Of a stretch of 64,000 bases of DNA, positions 35,220 to 45,405 are shown piece by piece. The notes beneath the pieces are model-generated. The model made no database searches. It had not been told where the DNA came from and was given only the letters and a program-made list of their open reading frames with translations. Each line of letters starts with the position of its first letter. Positions within the stretch are counted from its first letter, which is position 1. The stretch covers positions 806,001 to 870,000 of the forward strand of contig NADL03000596.1 of NCBI GenBank assembly GCA_002205965.3, read 5' to 3'. The DNA is from Kappaphycus alvarezii (taxonomy: Eukaryota; Rhodophyta; Florideophyceae; Gigartinales; Solieriaceae). The translations under genes were made by a program, and so were the position numbers.

Positions 35220-36166
35220 TTTGGGTTGTGTGGAGATTCGGGTGAGTGGGGGATCGCGGGGACGAGGTTGAGTGGAGGGGTAGAGAGAGGGTGGATGGAT
35301 TAGCGAGGCTGGAATTGTTGATTCGGTTGTTATTGTTTATCGGCGGATTGCTGTAACCTGGGAATGGAACGTTGTTGAGATGATCGTTGTTGGCAAAACC
35401 CGTGGTAACGTGGCAAAATAGGACAGAAAAAAAATTGGAGATATTCAACAAGGATGCACTTTGAATAGCCTGAAAAGTAACGAAAATTATCCCAATGTTG
35501 CACAGGTGCGGATTTGTTTTGGATCAGCGATGGGTTTAATTGAAAGCTGCCAATGTCGCCAAATGAGCAGTCTGTTCATTGGCCGATGTGTTGAAAGTAA
35601 ATGGTCTGTCTGGCTTTCACTTGTCCATATTTGATTCGATGATATGTTAATCGATGTCAGCATGCGAGCCAACCAGATCACAGTAACCTCTTGAATTGAT
35701 TCACTGTATAGAAACGGTATGATACAGCACAATGCTGTGTAGCGAGCGCAGATTTGAATCAATACCCTCAAAATTAGAAAGTGGGGTCGCCACTCTACGC
35801 CCTGCAATTGAGTTACAAAGTGGGTTGAATCTTGCGCTGTATTTTCATGCAAAGTACAGTACAGTACAGTACAGCTATGCTATGAGGAGAACAAGTCTCT
35901 TCAATAGTCTGCGATAGGCGAGATCTTGCGCGATCTGTTCGTATCATTCAGAAAGCTCAACGCTCTTCAAGTCGGCGTCATTTTAATGTCCTCGGGTTAG
36001 GCTCAACCCGTCAAAGCTCTGAAAAGATTCTGTGCCAACTTCGCTGTGAGAGGGTACTGGAACCAGCAGGACTTTTGACAAAATTGCATACGATAGTGTA
36101 GCTCAGGCCCTGTACAATGAGCGTCTTCCCATATCAATACTCCGCATCAACCTGCCTTTGTGACCC
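35220..36166. other. Intergenic region upstream of TPI
   Basis: No supported coding sequence. Contains a short (CAGTA)n tract at about 35853-35873 and a degenerate tRNA-like patch near 35745-35835 (discussed under rejected items). The TPI promoter is presumably within the first 300 bp. Confidence 0.5.
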
Positions 36167-36537
36167 TCATTTCCTCCGCTTGCGTTTAAAACCCTGAGCC
36201 GTCGCTGTAGTAATCCTCGCCTCGTCACTAGGCAAAATTGTCACCGCAACTGCATTCTCGCCTTTCTTAATCGCCCCGTACTCCTCTCCTAAATGCCAAT
36301 GCCACGCCTCCGTACCAAACTAAGTACTGTACTAATTGATCAGGGGCTGCAGGCCGAATCAAAATCCCGCAGAAAGCCGCAGCGGATGCCCTTTTTGACC
36401 ACCCCCTCATAAGAAACATCCTCTTGACACTGCATTCTCGCTCCTCACAGCCACAACGGCGACCTGCCTCACTCCGACACTTCCCATGTCATCCTATGCA
36501 CACAGTGCAGTGCATCCTCGTGAAAATCCGACGCCAT
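36167..36537 (-). CDS. Small unrecognised gene with one probable intron and a 44-nt interruption
   Basis: The minus-strand ATG at 36537 begins MASDFHEDALHCVHRMTWE. A GT-AG intron of 51 nt (36430-36480) leads in phase 0 to CQEDVSYEGVVKKGIRCGF and LRDF. After a 44-nt interruption (36316-36359), bounded by TTTG on each side, the frame resumes GTEAWHWHLGEEYGAIK and ends in the nuclear-localisation-like KRKRRK before TGA at 36167-36169. The predicted protein is about 95 residues. A TATTTTATAAG motif lies about 10-20 bp upstream of the ATG. The consistent, evenly mixed composition and basic C-terminus suggest a genuine host gene. I do not recognise the family; the splice model is inference. Confidence 0.45.
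36430..36480 (-). other. Probable 51-nt intron of the small host gene
   Basis: On the minus strand the donor is GTGTCG and the acceptor AATGCAG. Splicing joins TGG-GAA to TGT-CAA in phase 0 and removes an in-frame stop. Confidence 0.4.
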
Positions 36538-37211
36538 TCGCCATGCTTATAAAATAAGTTAAATCTCAATCCGAGTTGTTTTAATCAAACGAGAGAAACA
36601 ACGCTGTCAAACCCTTGCTTACAATCCCTACGCGTGATTGGGATGGCACGCACTGAAAAAATGCTTGAATAGTTGACGGTCGAGTGAGAGGACGCCTGTA
36701 CATACCGAAAATGCGAAAAGAGATTACACTGAAATCGGCAAGATTGTTCTTCACCGAACTCCCCTATTATCGGTAACCAGGATGACTTGGAAAGAAACGC
36801 CAGGCGTTTCTTTCAAGGAACATTCCAGCCTTCGTAGGAAGAGGATCAGTCGTTCTTTCATAAACGTTCATCGCTGTGGCCATTCATTATGTCTCTGTAC
36901 GCTGTAGGCTGGATGCACGTGCTTGTCGGAACCGAGTTTTGCGCAGCAAGTATTGAAATTGTCGCCGTGGTGTCTTTGATCCCCTGTTCTCGCGGCAAAC
37001 ACTGCATCTTCAAAAGAATAAATTCACCTCCACCTGTTATTACGCTCCCTGTGCGTCGCGACCCTACTGGTCTAGAATTCATGACATCGTCTTCGCGGCT
37101 GAATTGATCTGTCTGCCGCTCCTTCCTGGCCATGTCACTGTATTTTGCTGCAGAAGGAAGCTGAAGGCTCGCTTGGATTTTTACTGTGGACATTGCTGTA
37201 GCGGGAGAGGG
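36538..37211. other. Interval upstream of the small gene, left flank of Gypsy-1
   Basis: No coding sequence supported. It includes the 9-bp inverted pair AAGAAACGCCAGGCGTTTCTTTC around 36794 (arms AAGAAACGCC/GGCGTTTCTT), a small hairpin. Confidence 0.4.
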
Positions 37212-37712
37212 TGGTGCTGTATTAGCGATGCAGTATCGAGTGGTCGGCTGACGGTGGGAAAAATCGTACGCGAGTCGTGAAGTTCGTGAGGGAAAAATTG
37301 GGGTCTTTTAATGATTGAAAAATAAGTTCGCCTTGGTTCGTGAGTGCAAGCGGGGGTGGCAAAGGTAAGGGGGAAGTGAATGTACACGTACTGTGCTCGG
37401 ATGCACCTCGCGCTGTACTGTGTCCCCCATTGCCACTCTCCAGTCGTACACAGCCGACGTGGCTTCTAGAAGTTTCTGAGGACCAGAAGTGGTGCACTGT
37501 ACTGCAAGGGATTTGAGAATATTTACAGTATTACCTACGGGGGGCGACTATCTAGTATCGAAGAGGAGGTACGGTACCCTAGGAACCAAAAAAAGAATCA
37601 CGTCCCTCTCCAACTACCCATCTTCCTTCTCCATCCGCATTTCCCCTTACTGGCTCTCCACCCCTATCAAACTCGCGCACGACAGGCCACCCTACCCCTC
37701 GCGTCCTGAACA
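37212..37712 (+). repeat. Gypsy-1 5' LTR
   Basis: Nearly identical to 44224-44726. Starts TGGTGCTGTATTAGCG and ends CTGAACA; the first base of the gag ATG is the last A of the LTR. The left boundary is uncertain by about 15 bp because the purine-rich GGGAGAGGG upstream resembles the sequence preceding the 3' LTR. Confidence 0.85.
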
Positions 37713-38860
37713 TGGTACTTCTGTCGAATGGTAGAGACGCGTCTGCGGCCGCATCGACCCGTCTATTCCGTGGGAACTCCGACGCGAAGAGATTCGTTTT
37801 CTTCTTCGGACACTTCGCGATGCACAGTAAGCCCGAAGAAGGGAAGTCACTTGAACTTCTGTCTTACCTTAACGGCGAAGCGTTCGACTTCTTCTTCCAG
37901 ACGTTCACGGATGTTATCGTTAATCTCTTGCCGGATGGAAAGAACTATTCCATTGTCAAAGAGGCACTATGGGATAAGTTTCGAGACAATGATGAGCCGT
38001 ACGAAGTTATTCGTCGTCATATGGACGCTAAGCTCGATCCTAACCGTGTAATGGAATCGATTCTTAAAATGGATTCTCTCTTCGCTAAGGCGAAGTTCAA
38101 CGAGGAAGCCAAGTTTGGGCTTCACCGCAAGGCCGCGATGGTCCATTTGGATCTGGTTCCTATACTATTTATCGCAGTCCTAAGGATTTTCAGGTGATGA
38201 AGTCGATTATAGCTGATTTTGACGAAGTAGAAGGCGTTTCAGTCGGCGCAGAAGTACGTTGAATCTTCATCGATAGCCAGTCCCGCCGCGGGTATCGGAT
38301 CAGGTTTCATTCATGAAAAGAAGGAGACGGGGCCAGACAGCCCGGTCGTCTCTGACGAAAAAAAGGTACCAAGGTTTCTTGTTCGCACTAAACCTCGTGA
38401 ACCGGAAGTTGGAAGCAAGGTGGCCAGTCTCGTCACCGCCTTCGAAGATCTCTCCCTAATGATCAAGAAGCAGCAAAGGCAGCTGGAAACGATGAGAGGA
38501 ACCTCCTTTGGGGTCGGAAGGGCCTCCCAGGCTGGCCGTGATTGAGTCTGTTCATTTTGTCACAAGCAGGGCCATGCAGCTAACAGTTGCCCGACAATCC
38601 CCATCGCGACACCAGATGCTCCAAGTGCGGTAAGAAGGGGGACTCGGAAGCTACTTGCTGGAATCGCGCTAAAAAGGAACCGACCGGAGGTAAGGTTCCT
38701 GTGGCAATAGAGGGATCCAGTGAGGAGGAGTCTAACTATGAAGAAGACAAGGAGATCGTCTCCGTTGTTATTGGTTCGGACTCAGAAGAGTTCCTCCCAG
38801 TCGAACGTAACTCTGATGGGGAACCCTTCCGTAAATTGACAAGGAGCCCCGATTGAGGCG
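37712..38860 (+). pseudogene. gag: Gypsy-1 gag with zinc knuckles
   Basis: ATG at 37712 overlaps the LTR end and gives MVLLSNGRDASAAASTRLF. The capsid-like part is FFGHFAMHSKPEEGKSLELL, YLNGEAFDFFFQTF and YSIVKEALWDKF. A frameshift pair occupies about 38150-38265. The frame returns with KKETGPDSPVVSDEKKVPRF, KVASLVTAFEDLSLMIKKQQ and, after a TGA, the CCHC knuckle CSFCHKQGHAANSC (CX2CX4HX4C). A second knuckle, CSKCGKKGDSEATC, in a shifted frame has Asp in place of His. The protein ends acidic (SSEEESNYEEDKE). Structural protein for virus-like particles and RNA packaging. Confidence 0.8.
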
Positions 38861-41800
38861 ATTTTGAACCCTCGATCGGCCGGACCGCCTAACCACCGAG
38901 GATCTGTAGCTCCTCGGCAACCTGTGATATCTCGGAAGAAGAAGGTTGCCCCCGGAGGCAAAAAGTCAACGAGAAAGAAGACCAAGTAGAGATGGGCCAG
39001 GAAAGGGGACAGAAAAGGTGTCGAAGTTCGAGACATCTCCGAGTTCGTCCCTAAGTACGATGTCATAAATGATCTGGCGAATGCTTCTGCCGGCCTTTCA
39101 TTTGGCCAGCTCCTACGTGGTGGAGCTATACCGGCGCAAGGTGTCCTTAAGGAACTATTCAGTGGAGGAATCATAGGCGCCGTTAATGGGAAGGCGCAGG
39201 CCAGAAAGCGCTGTCTAAAGGTTGTGGAGGTGAACGTGTACGGAACTAAGGCGCATGCATTATGCGATACGACACCAGGCATTATCCACGCTGAATTCGC
39301 GGCGAAACTATCGGTAGAGACCGAGGTCGTCAACCATACGATCACTGTCGCTACGGGCGTGAAGTGCAAGGTGAATTCAATCTTGCGAAGTGCCCCTATT
39401 TCCTTCGGATGTCTCCTTATTTGCTTGGACTTCATCGTGGTCGAAGGATCTCCCTTCGAAGTTCTCATTAGCGACCCGACGATGGAAGCCTTGATGACCA
39501 CTCTAGACTATGGTACCAAAACAGTTACCCTCAAGCATGAGTCCAAAATCTCTGTGCTCGAATGGCTTCCCGAGTTCGCCCGTTTAACTGCTGAGTATCT
39601 TGTGAAAGAAGGGGAGGGAACGGATAGTGAAGACTTCACCTCCTCGACCTCAGCCGCGCCCTCCGAAGATGAAGGCTCCGATGAATCGAAAGATGAGGGA
39701 AACGAAGATCTACAGATCGTATTTGCGATTCAAGGCAGTTTAGAAGAATCAATGGCTGAGTTGAAACCCCTCTCTGTGGCAGAGGTGCTCTAGAAGAAGC
39801 TAGGGCTCCTACCCATCGCCACGAAGGAGGAGTTCAAAAAGCTTCTTTCTGAAGGCGACGTGATCGCCGAATCCTTGTTCGACCTTCGTCTTTCTAGCGT
39901 TCCTATAGAACATTCGTTCGGACTCGCTGACGACAAGCCTATAAACCATAGAGGGCGTCGCCTAGCGCCTAAGCAGAACCAGCTCGTCTGCGAGGAGTTG
40001 GATAAGATGTTGGAAGCCGGGATAATTCGGCCCGCATCATCTGCCTGGTCCTTTCCGGTTGTTATCGCTACTAAGAAGGACGGGAACCCCCGCTTCTGCG
40101 TCGACTACCAGACCCTCAACCAAAAAATGAAGGGCGGTCGTTGGGCCTTGCCGAAAATAGAGGGGATTTTTAACTCCCTCCAAGGCGCGACAGTGTTTAC
40201 CTCTTTGGATCTGTTCAGCAGATATTGGCAGGTCCGCCTCGAGGAGACCTGTAAAGAGAAGACGAAGTTCGTGTGTCGGTTTGAGACTTACCAATTCAAC
40301 GTTATGTCGTTTGGACTTATGAACGCTCTCTCGACGTTTCAGCGGATGATGGACCATCTCCTAGCAGATATGGACTTCGCTCGCGTCTACTTGGACGACG
40401 ACGTGGTCTTCCCTACAAACTTGGAAAAGCACTTGGAGCCCGTTTCAGCTGTCATAAGTGGCGTCGCAAAATACGGATTGAAGCTCAAGCTGGCTAAATG
40501 CCACCTCGCGCAAGGACGGATATGCCTTCTGGGCCATGTAGTTGACGAGCACGGGGTACGAGTGGATCAGGGCAAGGTCGAGGTACTTCAAGCAATCCCA
40601 AGCCCCGTCAGCGTTACGCAGGTCCGCAGTTTCCTCGGGCTCGCAGGATACTATAGGAGGTTTATTAAGGACTTTGCGAGTAAGGCTGCCACTTTGCACG
40701 CAGTGACTTCGACAAAAAGGAGATTCGCGTGGGGGGAAGCGGAAGAAGAATATTTTCGCACATTGAAGGAAGCGTTGACCTCCCCACCTGTTCTAGCGTT
40801 TGCTGACTTTGAAAATTCTTGCATCGTCGAAACGTGTGCATCTTCTTCGGCAATTGGCGCCTTTTTATCACAAAAACAACTGCATGGGAAAATACATTTA
40901 GTCCAATACGCAAGCCGGACAATGAGCACGGCAGAGAAAAGCTACTCTGTCTGCGAGAGGGAGGCGTTGGCAGTGGTTTTTGGTTTACGGAAGTTTCGTG
41001 TTTAACTTTTGTCGAGCCACCTTTTTGGTTTCATTACCGACCACCGGTCGCTAAAGGAAGCCTTTGTGCGCATGGACATACATTGGCGGCTAGCTCGTTG
41101 GCCTGACTTCCTCGAAGAATATGACTACGTTAATCGTTACCGACCAGGGAAGATGAATGGGTCAGCAGGTGTACTGTCGCGATTAGCGATAGAAAAAGAG
41201 GTTCAATCTGACCAGGATGAGGGGGATCTCCTATTTTCAGTAGATCCCACTGAGGTGGCGGTCGACGATGGTCTGGAACTGTATCTCACTTTGGTCCGCC
41301 AGTACCTTTCCATGGAAGACACCTCCTATGCCCCGTCGAAAGAGAGATTGAAAGCAAGGCGTGCAGCCAAGAACTTCATGGTCTGGAACGGAAATTTGTT
41401 CCGTCATACGAAAAGTGGCCCGAGGATAATTCCGGGAAAGGCAGTGCGTGCCGAAATACTGCGTTTTCTCCATGACAGTGTGGGCCACTGGGATGCGCGT
41501 ACTACCCTTAAGTTTACGCAGGATCGATTCTGGTGGCCAAGAATGGTCGGAGCTGTCTACTAATACGTGCGTTCCTGCGACGCGTGTCAGCGAATGCAAA
41601 AGCTCCCGCAGTACGTGCCGATCTTGGTTGTGCCGGTGGGAGGACTGTTCTCATCCTTCTCGATTGATTTTGCAGGCCCATTGCAGCGATCCAGAGAAGG
41701 CTTCCGTTACATATTGGCCTGTGTCGAACATCTAACCGGATGTCCAATCGCCATGCCTACATGCGATGCGAAGGCGGCTACAGTTAAAAGGTTTGTGGAA

Positions 41801-42480
41801 GAAGATATAATAATCCTATCTGTTCCTTCTAAGGAGATCGAGAGCGATAACAGAACATGTTTCGCCGCTGCTTCCCTCGTTCTTTTCACGAAGGACCATG
41901 GGATCAAGTGGCGCACAGTCATGGCGAATGCCCCCATGTCCAACGGAAGAGCGGAAAGGATGGTTCGCACCTTGAAGTCTGGAATTGGAAGGATTATCCG
42001 TGATGGATAAGATTGGGCTGAAGACCTCCATAGGTGTGTGTTCGGATATCGTTGTAGGCCTGGGCCGGGCAGAGTAGCCCCCTTTGAGCTGCTGTACGGG
42101 GTCAAACCTCGCGTGATGGGTACTGACCGTACTAATCCGCAGCAAGCCCAGGAGTCCGGGGATCGACCGATAGAGACCCTATCCATAGTCATTCTCCAGC
42201 CAATAAGGGCGCTGGGTACAGAAAGGGCCAGAGAAAACGAACCGGAAGTCGTCCCTTACGCAGATGGGGACCTGGTGTTGGTTGCTTACGGCATGGCCTT
42301 CCATGGCCCAAAATGGCCGCCGCTTCAATCGCGTTACTTCGGCCCCTGTGAAGTCGTACGGGCAGCGCACCCGCGCTATGTACTACGTTCGCCGCACTGG
42401 AGGTTCTCATGACAGGCCATTTACGCTCGTCGCCTTCGCAACTACTACTTGCTCCCCAAGCATCTAAAACGACCGGAGAA
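38860..42480 (+). pseudogene. pol: Gypsy-1 pol: protease, RT, RNase H, integrase
   Basis: All domains lie in one frame. The protease has ALCDTTPGIIHAEF (DTGA altered to DTTP) and EVLISDPTMEALM. RT: SAWSFPVVIATKKDGNPRFC, WALPKIEGIFNSLQ, VFTSLDLFSRYWQVRL (motif A), SFGLMNALSTFQRMM, RVYLDDDVVF (motif C), FLGLAGYYRRFIKDFA. RNase H: EREALAVVFGLRKFRV and, past a stop, FGFITDHRSLKEAF. Integrase: HH-CC region (FLHDSVGHWDARTTL; SCDACQR), SIDFAGPL, ESDNRTCF, NGRAERM with the D, D and E residues, then GPCEVVRAAHPRYVL. Stops at 39791 (TAG), 41003, 41561 and 42008 (TAA) are mostly explained by Gln codons changed by one C-to-T step. Not functional as written, but close to intact. Confidence 0.9.
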
Positions 42481-42744
42481 CTATCCTTCGGGTGCCAGCG
42501 GTCTCTAATGAACCCTTTATTCATGAAGAAACCACTGTCATAGGGACAGGAAAATATTGCTAGGGGGTGAAATGACTGCAATGAATTACCTTAATGAACA
42601 GATTCTATCTCAACCTGGGAGGACCTCAAACACTACTGGAAGGTCCGGGCTCGCCTCTCACGCGCCTCTCCGAAACCTTTGGCTCCCTTCGATGGGCCCT
42701 TTTCGCACCTTCCGGGCTTCTATAGCGGCTTCGTCCAAGGCCCC

Positions 42745-43359
42745 CTACGTTATACGGCGGACATCATCGATACACCTGAAATCCGGGGGGGTACCGATGC
42801 CCGCCCATATTCTTAGAGACTCCGGGAACAGATGCATCTCGAACCGTTCGGGGCTGTCCAGCAGGGTTGGGTGTAGCGTACGCAAGTCAACGCAGATTGC
42901 GTGCTTCAACCCTCCAAGAGAGTGTATGCGGAGAACGTAGACGCCGGCAGTACTTGGATGAAGGTGGAGACGAGAGAGCCACGCGAAGTTGAAATCATGG
43001 ACGCGCCTTGTACCCGTTTCACTGCTGCCAGCTTCCCTCAGGTGATCCAGAGAGACTGGTATAGACGGAAGCTTGCGGATCAACTTCCACACCTCCGGAA
43101 GTGCGAATGGACGTCGGGTATCCTTTCTCGACTCGACGATGCAAGAATTCTTGGTTAGCTGTCTTCCACAAAGAGAGACCCGCTGGACAACCGCAAAGAA
43201 TGGAGACTCCATTAGCGAGAGCGACGCGCATGCACTGGTCCGTCCAATCATTAATGGGCACAATGGCTGGCTGAGGTAGTACTGGCGGGCGTATGGGAAG
43301 GCGGTCGAGCCATAGCGACGTTCACCTCCTTTCGGCGACCCGGGTGCTACCGACACCAA
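42745..43359 (-). pseudogene. Gypsy-1 antisense ORF 2 (possible continuation of ORF 1)
   Basis: A minus-strand frame of 204 codons ending at 42745, with no ATG near its start. It includes SPFFAVVQRVSLCGRQLTKN, RRPFALPEVWKLIRKLPSIP, FNFAWLSRLHLHPSTAGVYV and RTLHPTLLDSPERFEMHLFP, a regular, globular-looking composition. Between the end of antisense ORF 1 (43432) and this frame a third frame carries VHWWYVEGLHEESVPSISDF, so one or two single-base shifts would link all three into a protein of about 430 residues. No family is recognised. The sense strand here has only short, low-quality frames. Confidence 0.5.
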
Positions 43360-43431
43360 GCGTCAATCTCCAGGACCCTCCGAGGGCGTGGAAAATCACT
43401 AATCGACGGGACTGATTCTTCATGGAGACCC

Positions 43432-44043
43432 TCAACGTACCACCAATGGACGCCACTCCATGGTGGACGGAAGTATAGAGTGAGAAGTCTCGTCTTCTTC
43501 GGATCTTGCGTCACATAACCCGGCCTCTTCGTTACCATTGCCGGTAGAAAGCCAAATACGCGAGATTACCCAATCTGGATCTGCATCCAGGGGTCCGTAG
43601 TCTGTGTTGTCGTTCACAGACTTGGATCTCCCGATTCGTGCGATGAGCTTCTTGTCAATAGGCTTTCCGCCCTCTAAAACGAATTGCACGATGTGTTTTC
43701 CCAAGACCCGTTCCAGCTCTCCGCTCGACCTTTCCACTGAAATTCCCTCCGAGATACTTACTCGTATGTTCCCGTCTCCTAAACTCACCAACCTGTCCAC
43801 ATCGGTGCGACTGAAGAGGTCCAACAGTCTCGACGTCCAGTGCCGATTCTGTGGAGCGCAAATATCGATTTCGCCTTCAGCAAAAAGAGCCTTTTCCGAT
43901 GAATCATGAGACGTCAATACACCTTCGTTGCGGCGGAAGATGCGCGAGCTGTCCGCCGCCCTCCGCGCTGCGAGCCTCGCCAGTTGGTCCGGGGGTGCTT
44001 TACCCGCACTCGATTTGTTCGCGGTCTGCTTTGTCCCAGCCAT
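43432..44043 (-). CDS. Gypsy-1 antisense ORF 1: protein with histone H3 tail-like N-terminus
   Basis: ATG at 44043 is preceded directly by an in-frame TAG, so the start is fixed. The first residues MAGTKQTANKSSAGKAP align without gaps to the H3 tail, and QLARLAARRAA continues the match; 19 of the first 29 tail positions are identical. Equivalents of T3, K4, Q5, T6, A7, K9, S10, G13, K14, A15 and P16 are kept, while R2, R8, R17, K18, K23 and K27 are replaced. After about residue 32 there is no resemblance to the histone fold; the remaining 170 residues (for example RHWTSRLLDLFSRTDVDRLV, GELERVLGKHIVQFVLEGGK, DADPDWVISRIWLSTGNG) are unrecognised. It lies 180 bp inside the 3' LTR on the antisense strand. 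A role in mimicking H3 for chromatin readers or writers is inference. Confidence 0.7.
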   Translation of the reverse strand: MAGTKQTANKSSAGKAPPDQLARLAARRAADSSRIFRRNEGVLTSHDSSEKALFAEGEIDICAPQNRHWTSRLLDLFSRTDVDRLVSLGDGNIRVSISEGISVERSSGELERVLGKHIVQFVLEGGKPIDKKLIARIGRSKSVNDNTDYGPLDADPDWVISRIWLSTGNGNEEAGLCDARSEEDETSHSILPSTMEWRPLVVR

Positions 44044-44223
44044 CTAGGGTCATCAACCAGCCGAGACCGAACCGACACAATGGGGGAATCGCTACCGATG
44101 AAACCAGGGAAAAGCAGACAGGACAGCGCGAAGAAGGTTAGGCAAGCAAGAGAAAGAAGAGTTCAGAACGGATGACCGAATCGGCGGAGATGGACGCCCC
44201 GATGTTCGTTGTAGAGAGAGGGT

Positions 44224-44726
44224 TGTTCTGTATTATTAGCGATGCAGTATCGAGTGGTCGGCTGACGGTGGGAAAAATCGTATGCGAGTCGTGAAGTTCG
44301 TGAGGGAAAAATTGGGGTCTTTTAATGATTGAAAAATAAGTTCGCCTTGGTTCGTGAGTGCAAGCGGGGGTGGCAAAGGTAAGGGGGAAGTGAATGTACA
44401 CGTACTGTGCTCGGATGCACCTCGCGCTGTACTGTGTCCCCCATTGCCACTCTCCAGCCGTACACAGCCGACGTGGCTTCTAGAAGTTTCTGAGGACCAG
44501 AAGTGGTGCACTGTACTGCAAGGGATTTGAGAATATTTACAGTATTACCTACGGGGGGCGACTATCTAGTATCGAAGAGGAGGTACGGTACCCTAGGAAC
44601 CAAAAAAAGAATCACGTCCCTCTCCAACTACCCATCTTCCTTCTCCATCCGCATTTCCCCTTACTGGCCCTCCACCCCTATCAAACTCGCGCACGACAGG
44701 CCAACATACCCCTCGCGCCCTCAACA
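44224..44726 (+). repeat. Gypsy-1 3' LTR
   Basis: Preceded by the purine-rich GTAGAGAGAGGGT (likely polypurine tract); starts TGTTCTGTATTATTAGCG and ends CTCAACA. About 2% different from the 5' LTR, including a 3-bp TTA difference near the start. Confidence 0.88.
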
Positions 44727-45405
44727 GATATCAAACTTTGACGGAACTTCTTGTGTGTTTCTCAAATAGATTTTGGTATCTTTGGATGTTTGTATATTAT
44801 CTTACATCCAAACATGTCATATTTGAGCAACACATTTGTTTATTATTCACTTTTACGTGAGATCGTAGCCTACATTCATAATTGTGCACTGGGAGAGCTC
44901 TTTGATGAAGCTGAAATTTGACAAATTCTCAATCGATCACGAAATGCTTTATTTTCCTTTCACTTTAATCACCTTCTACCTCCTATCGACTTAACATACG
45001 ATTTAGCCCTAGCATTTATGACTGTTGTGAACCTTCAAGTTTTTTCAATAAATATATACTTTTACCTACAGCATTTTCCTTCCACATTATCAGATACTGT
45101 CGTAGTTCGGAATACCCTACGGTAACATACTGTCCCCCCCATACTAATTCAAGTGTCTGTCCGTTTGTGTGTTTTTGTGCGTGTGCGTGTGTGTGCGCAC
45201 GCGCCGTGTGTGTGGCCCTCGCCCCGCTGATTCGCTTAGACGTGCCAAGTGTTGTCAATTCCCGTTGGTGCCAAGTGTGCGCCAAGTTTTTAATTCAAAG
45301 GCAAATCCCAAGTGTGCAAAAATTTAGACATAAAACTACATTACAAATGAAAAAAACAGCCCAGTCAGGAGGGGGGTGTGAAAGCACGGGAGAACTGTTT
45401 GGGCC
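44727..45405. other. AT-rich segment, probably the Helitron 5' region
   Basis: No coding signal until the Helitron N-terminal ORF. Contains a GT-alternating microsatellite at about 45160-45205 (TGTGTGTTTTTGTGCGTGTG-like). The exact Helitron 5' end (expected as A followed by TC) could not be fixed. Confidence 0.4.

Larger units (their letters stand above)
37212..44726 (+). mobile_element. Gypsy-1: Ty3/gypsy LTR retrotransposon with antisense ORFs
   Basis: LTRs of about 501 and 503 bp (37212-37712 and 44224-44726) differ at roughly 10 positions, so the insertion is fairly young. Gag and pol lie essentially in one reading frame from 37712 to 42412, interrupted by a few stops and two local frameshift pairs. 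Domain order is gag, zinc knuckles, protease, RT, RNase H, integrase. The 1.8 kb between the integrase end and the 3' LTR carries two antisense ORFs, one with a histone H3-like N-terminus. The sequence after the 5' LTR begins TGGTA, compatible with an initiator-Met tRNA primer, but the match does not extend. No target duplication was identified. Confidence 0.92.

Noticed and set aside
35745-35835. tRNA-like patch on the minus strand (GATTCAAATC and TAACTCAATTGCAGGGCG resemble boxes B and A)
   Set aside because: Acceptor and T stems do not pair and the anticodon loop has the wrong size; at best a decayed tRNA-derived fragment.
37192-37216. Target-site duplication for Gypsy-1
   Set aside because: No 4-6 bp match between the left flank and GATAT after the 3' LTR under any plausible LTR boundary.
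39224-42412. Alternative genetic code with TAA/TAG as glutamine, suggested by stops at Gln positions in Gypsy-1 pol
   Set aside because: Doa10, USP and TPI frames have no internal TAA/TAG and end normally (TPI with TAA); TGA stops also occur in the elements. C-to-T decay explains it better.
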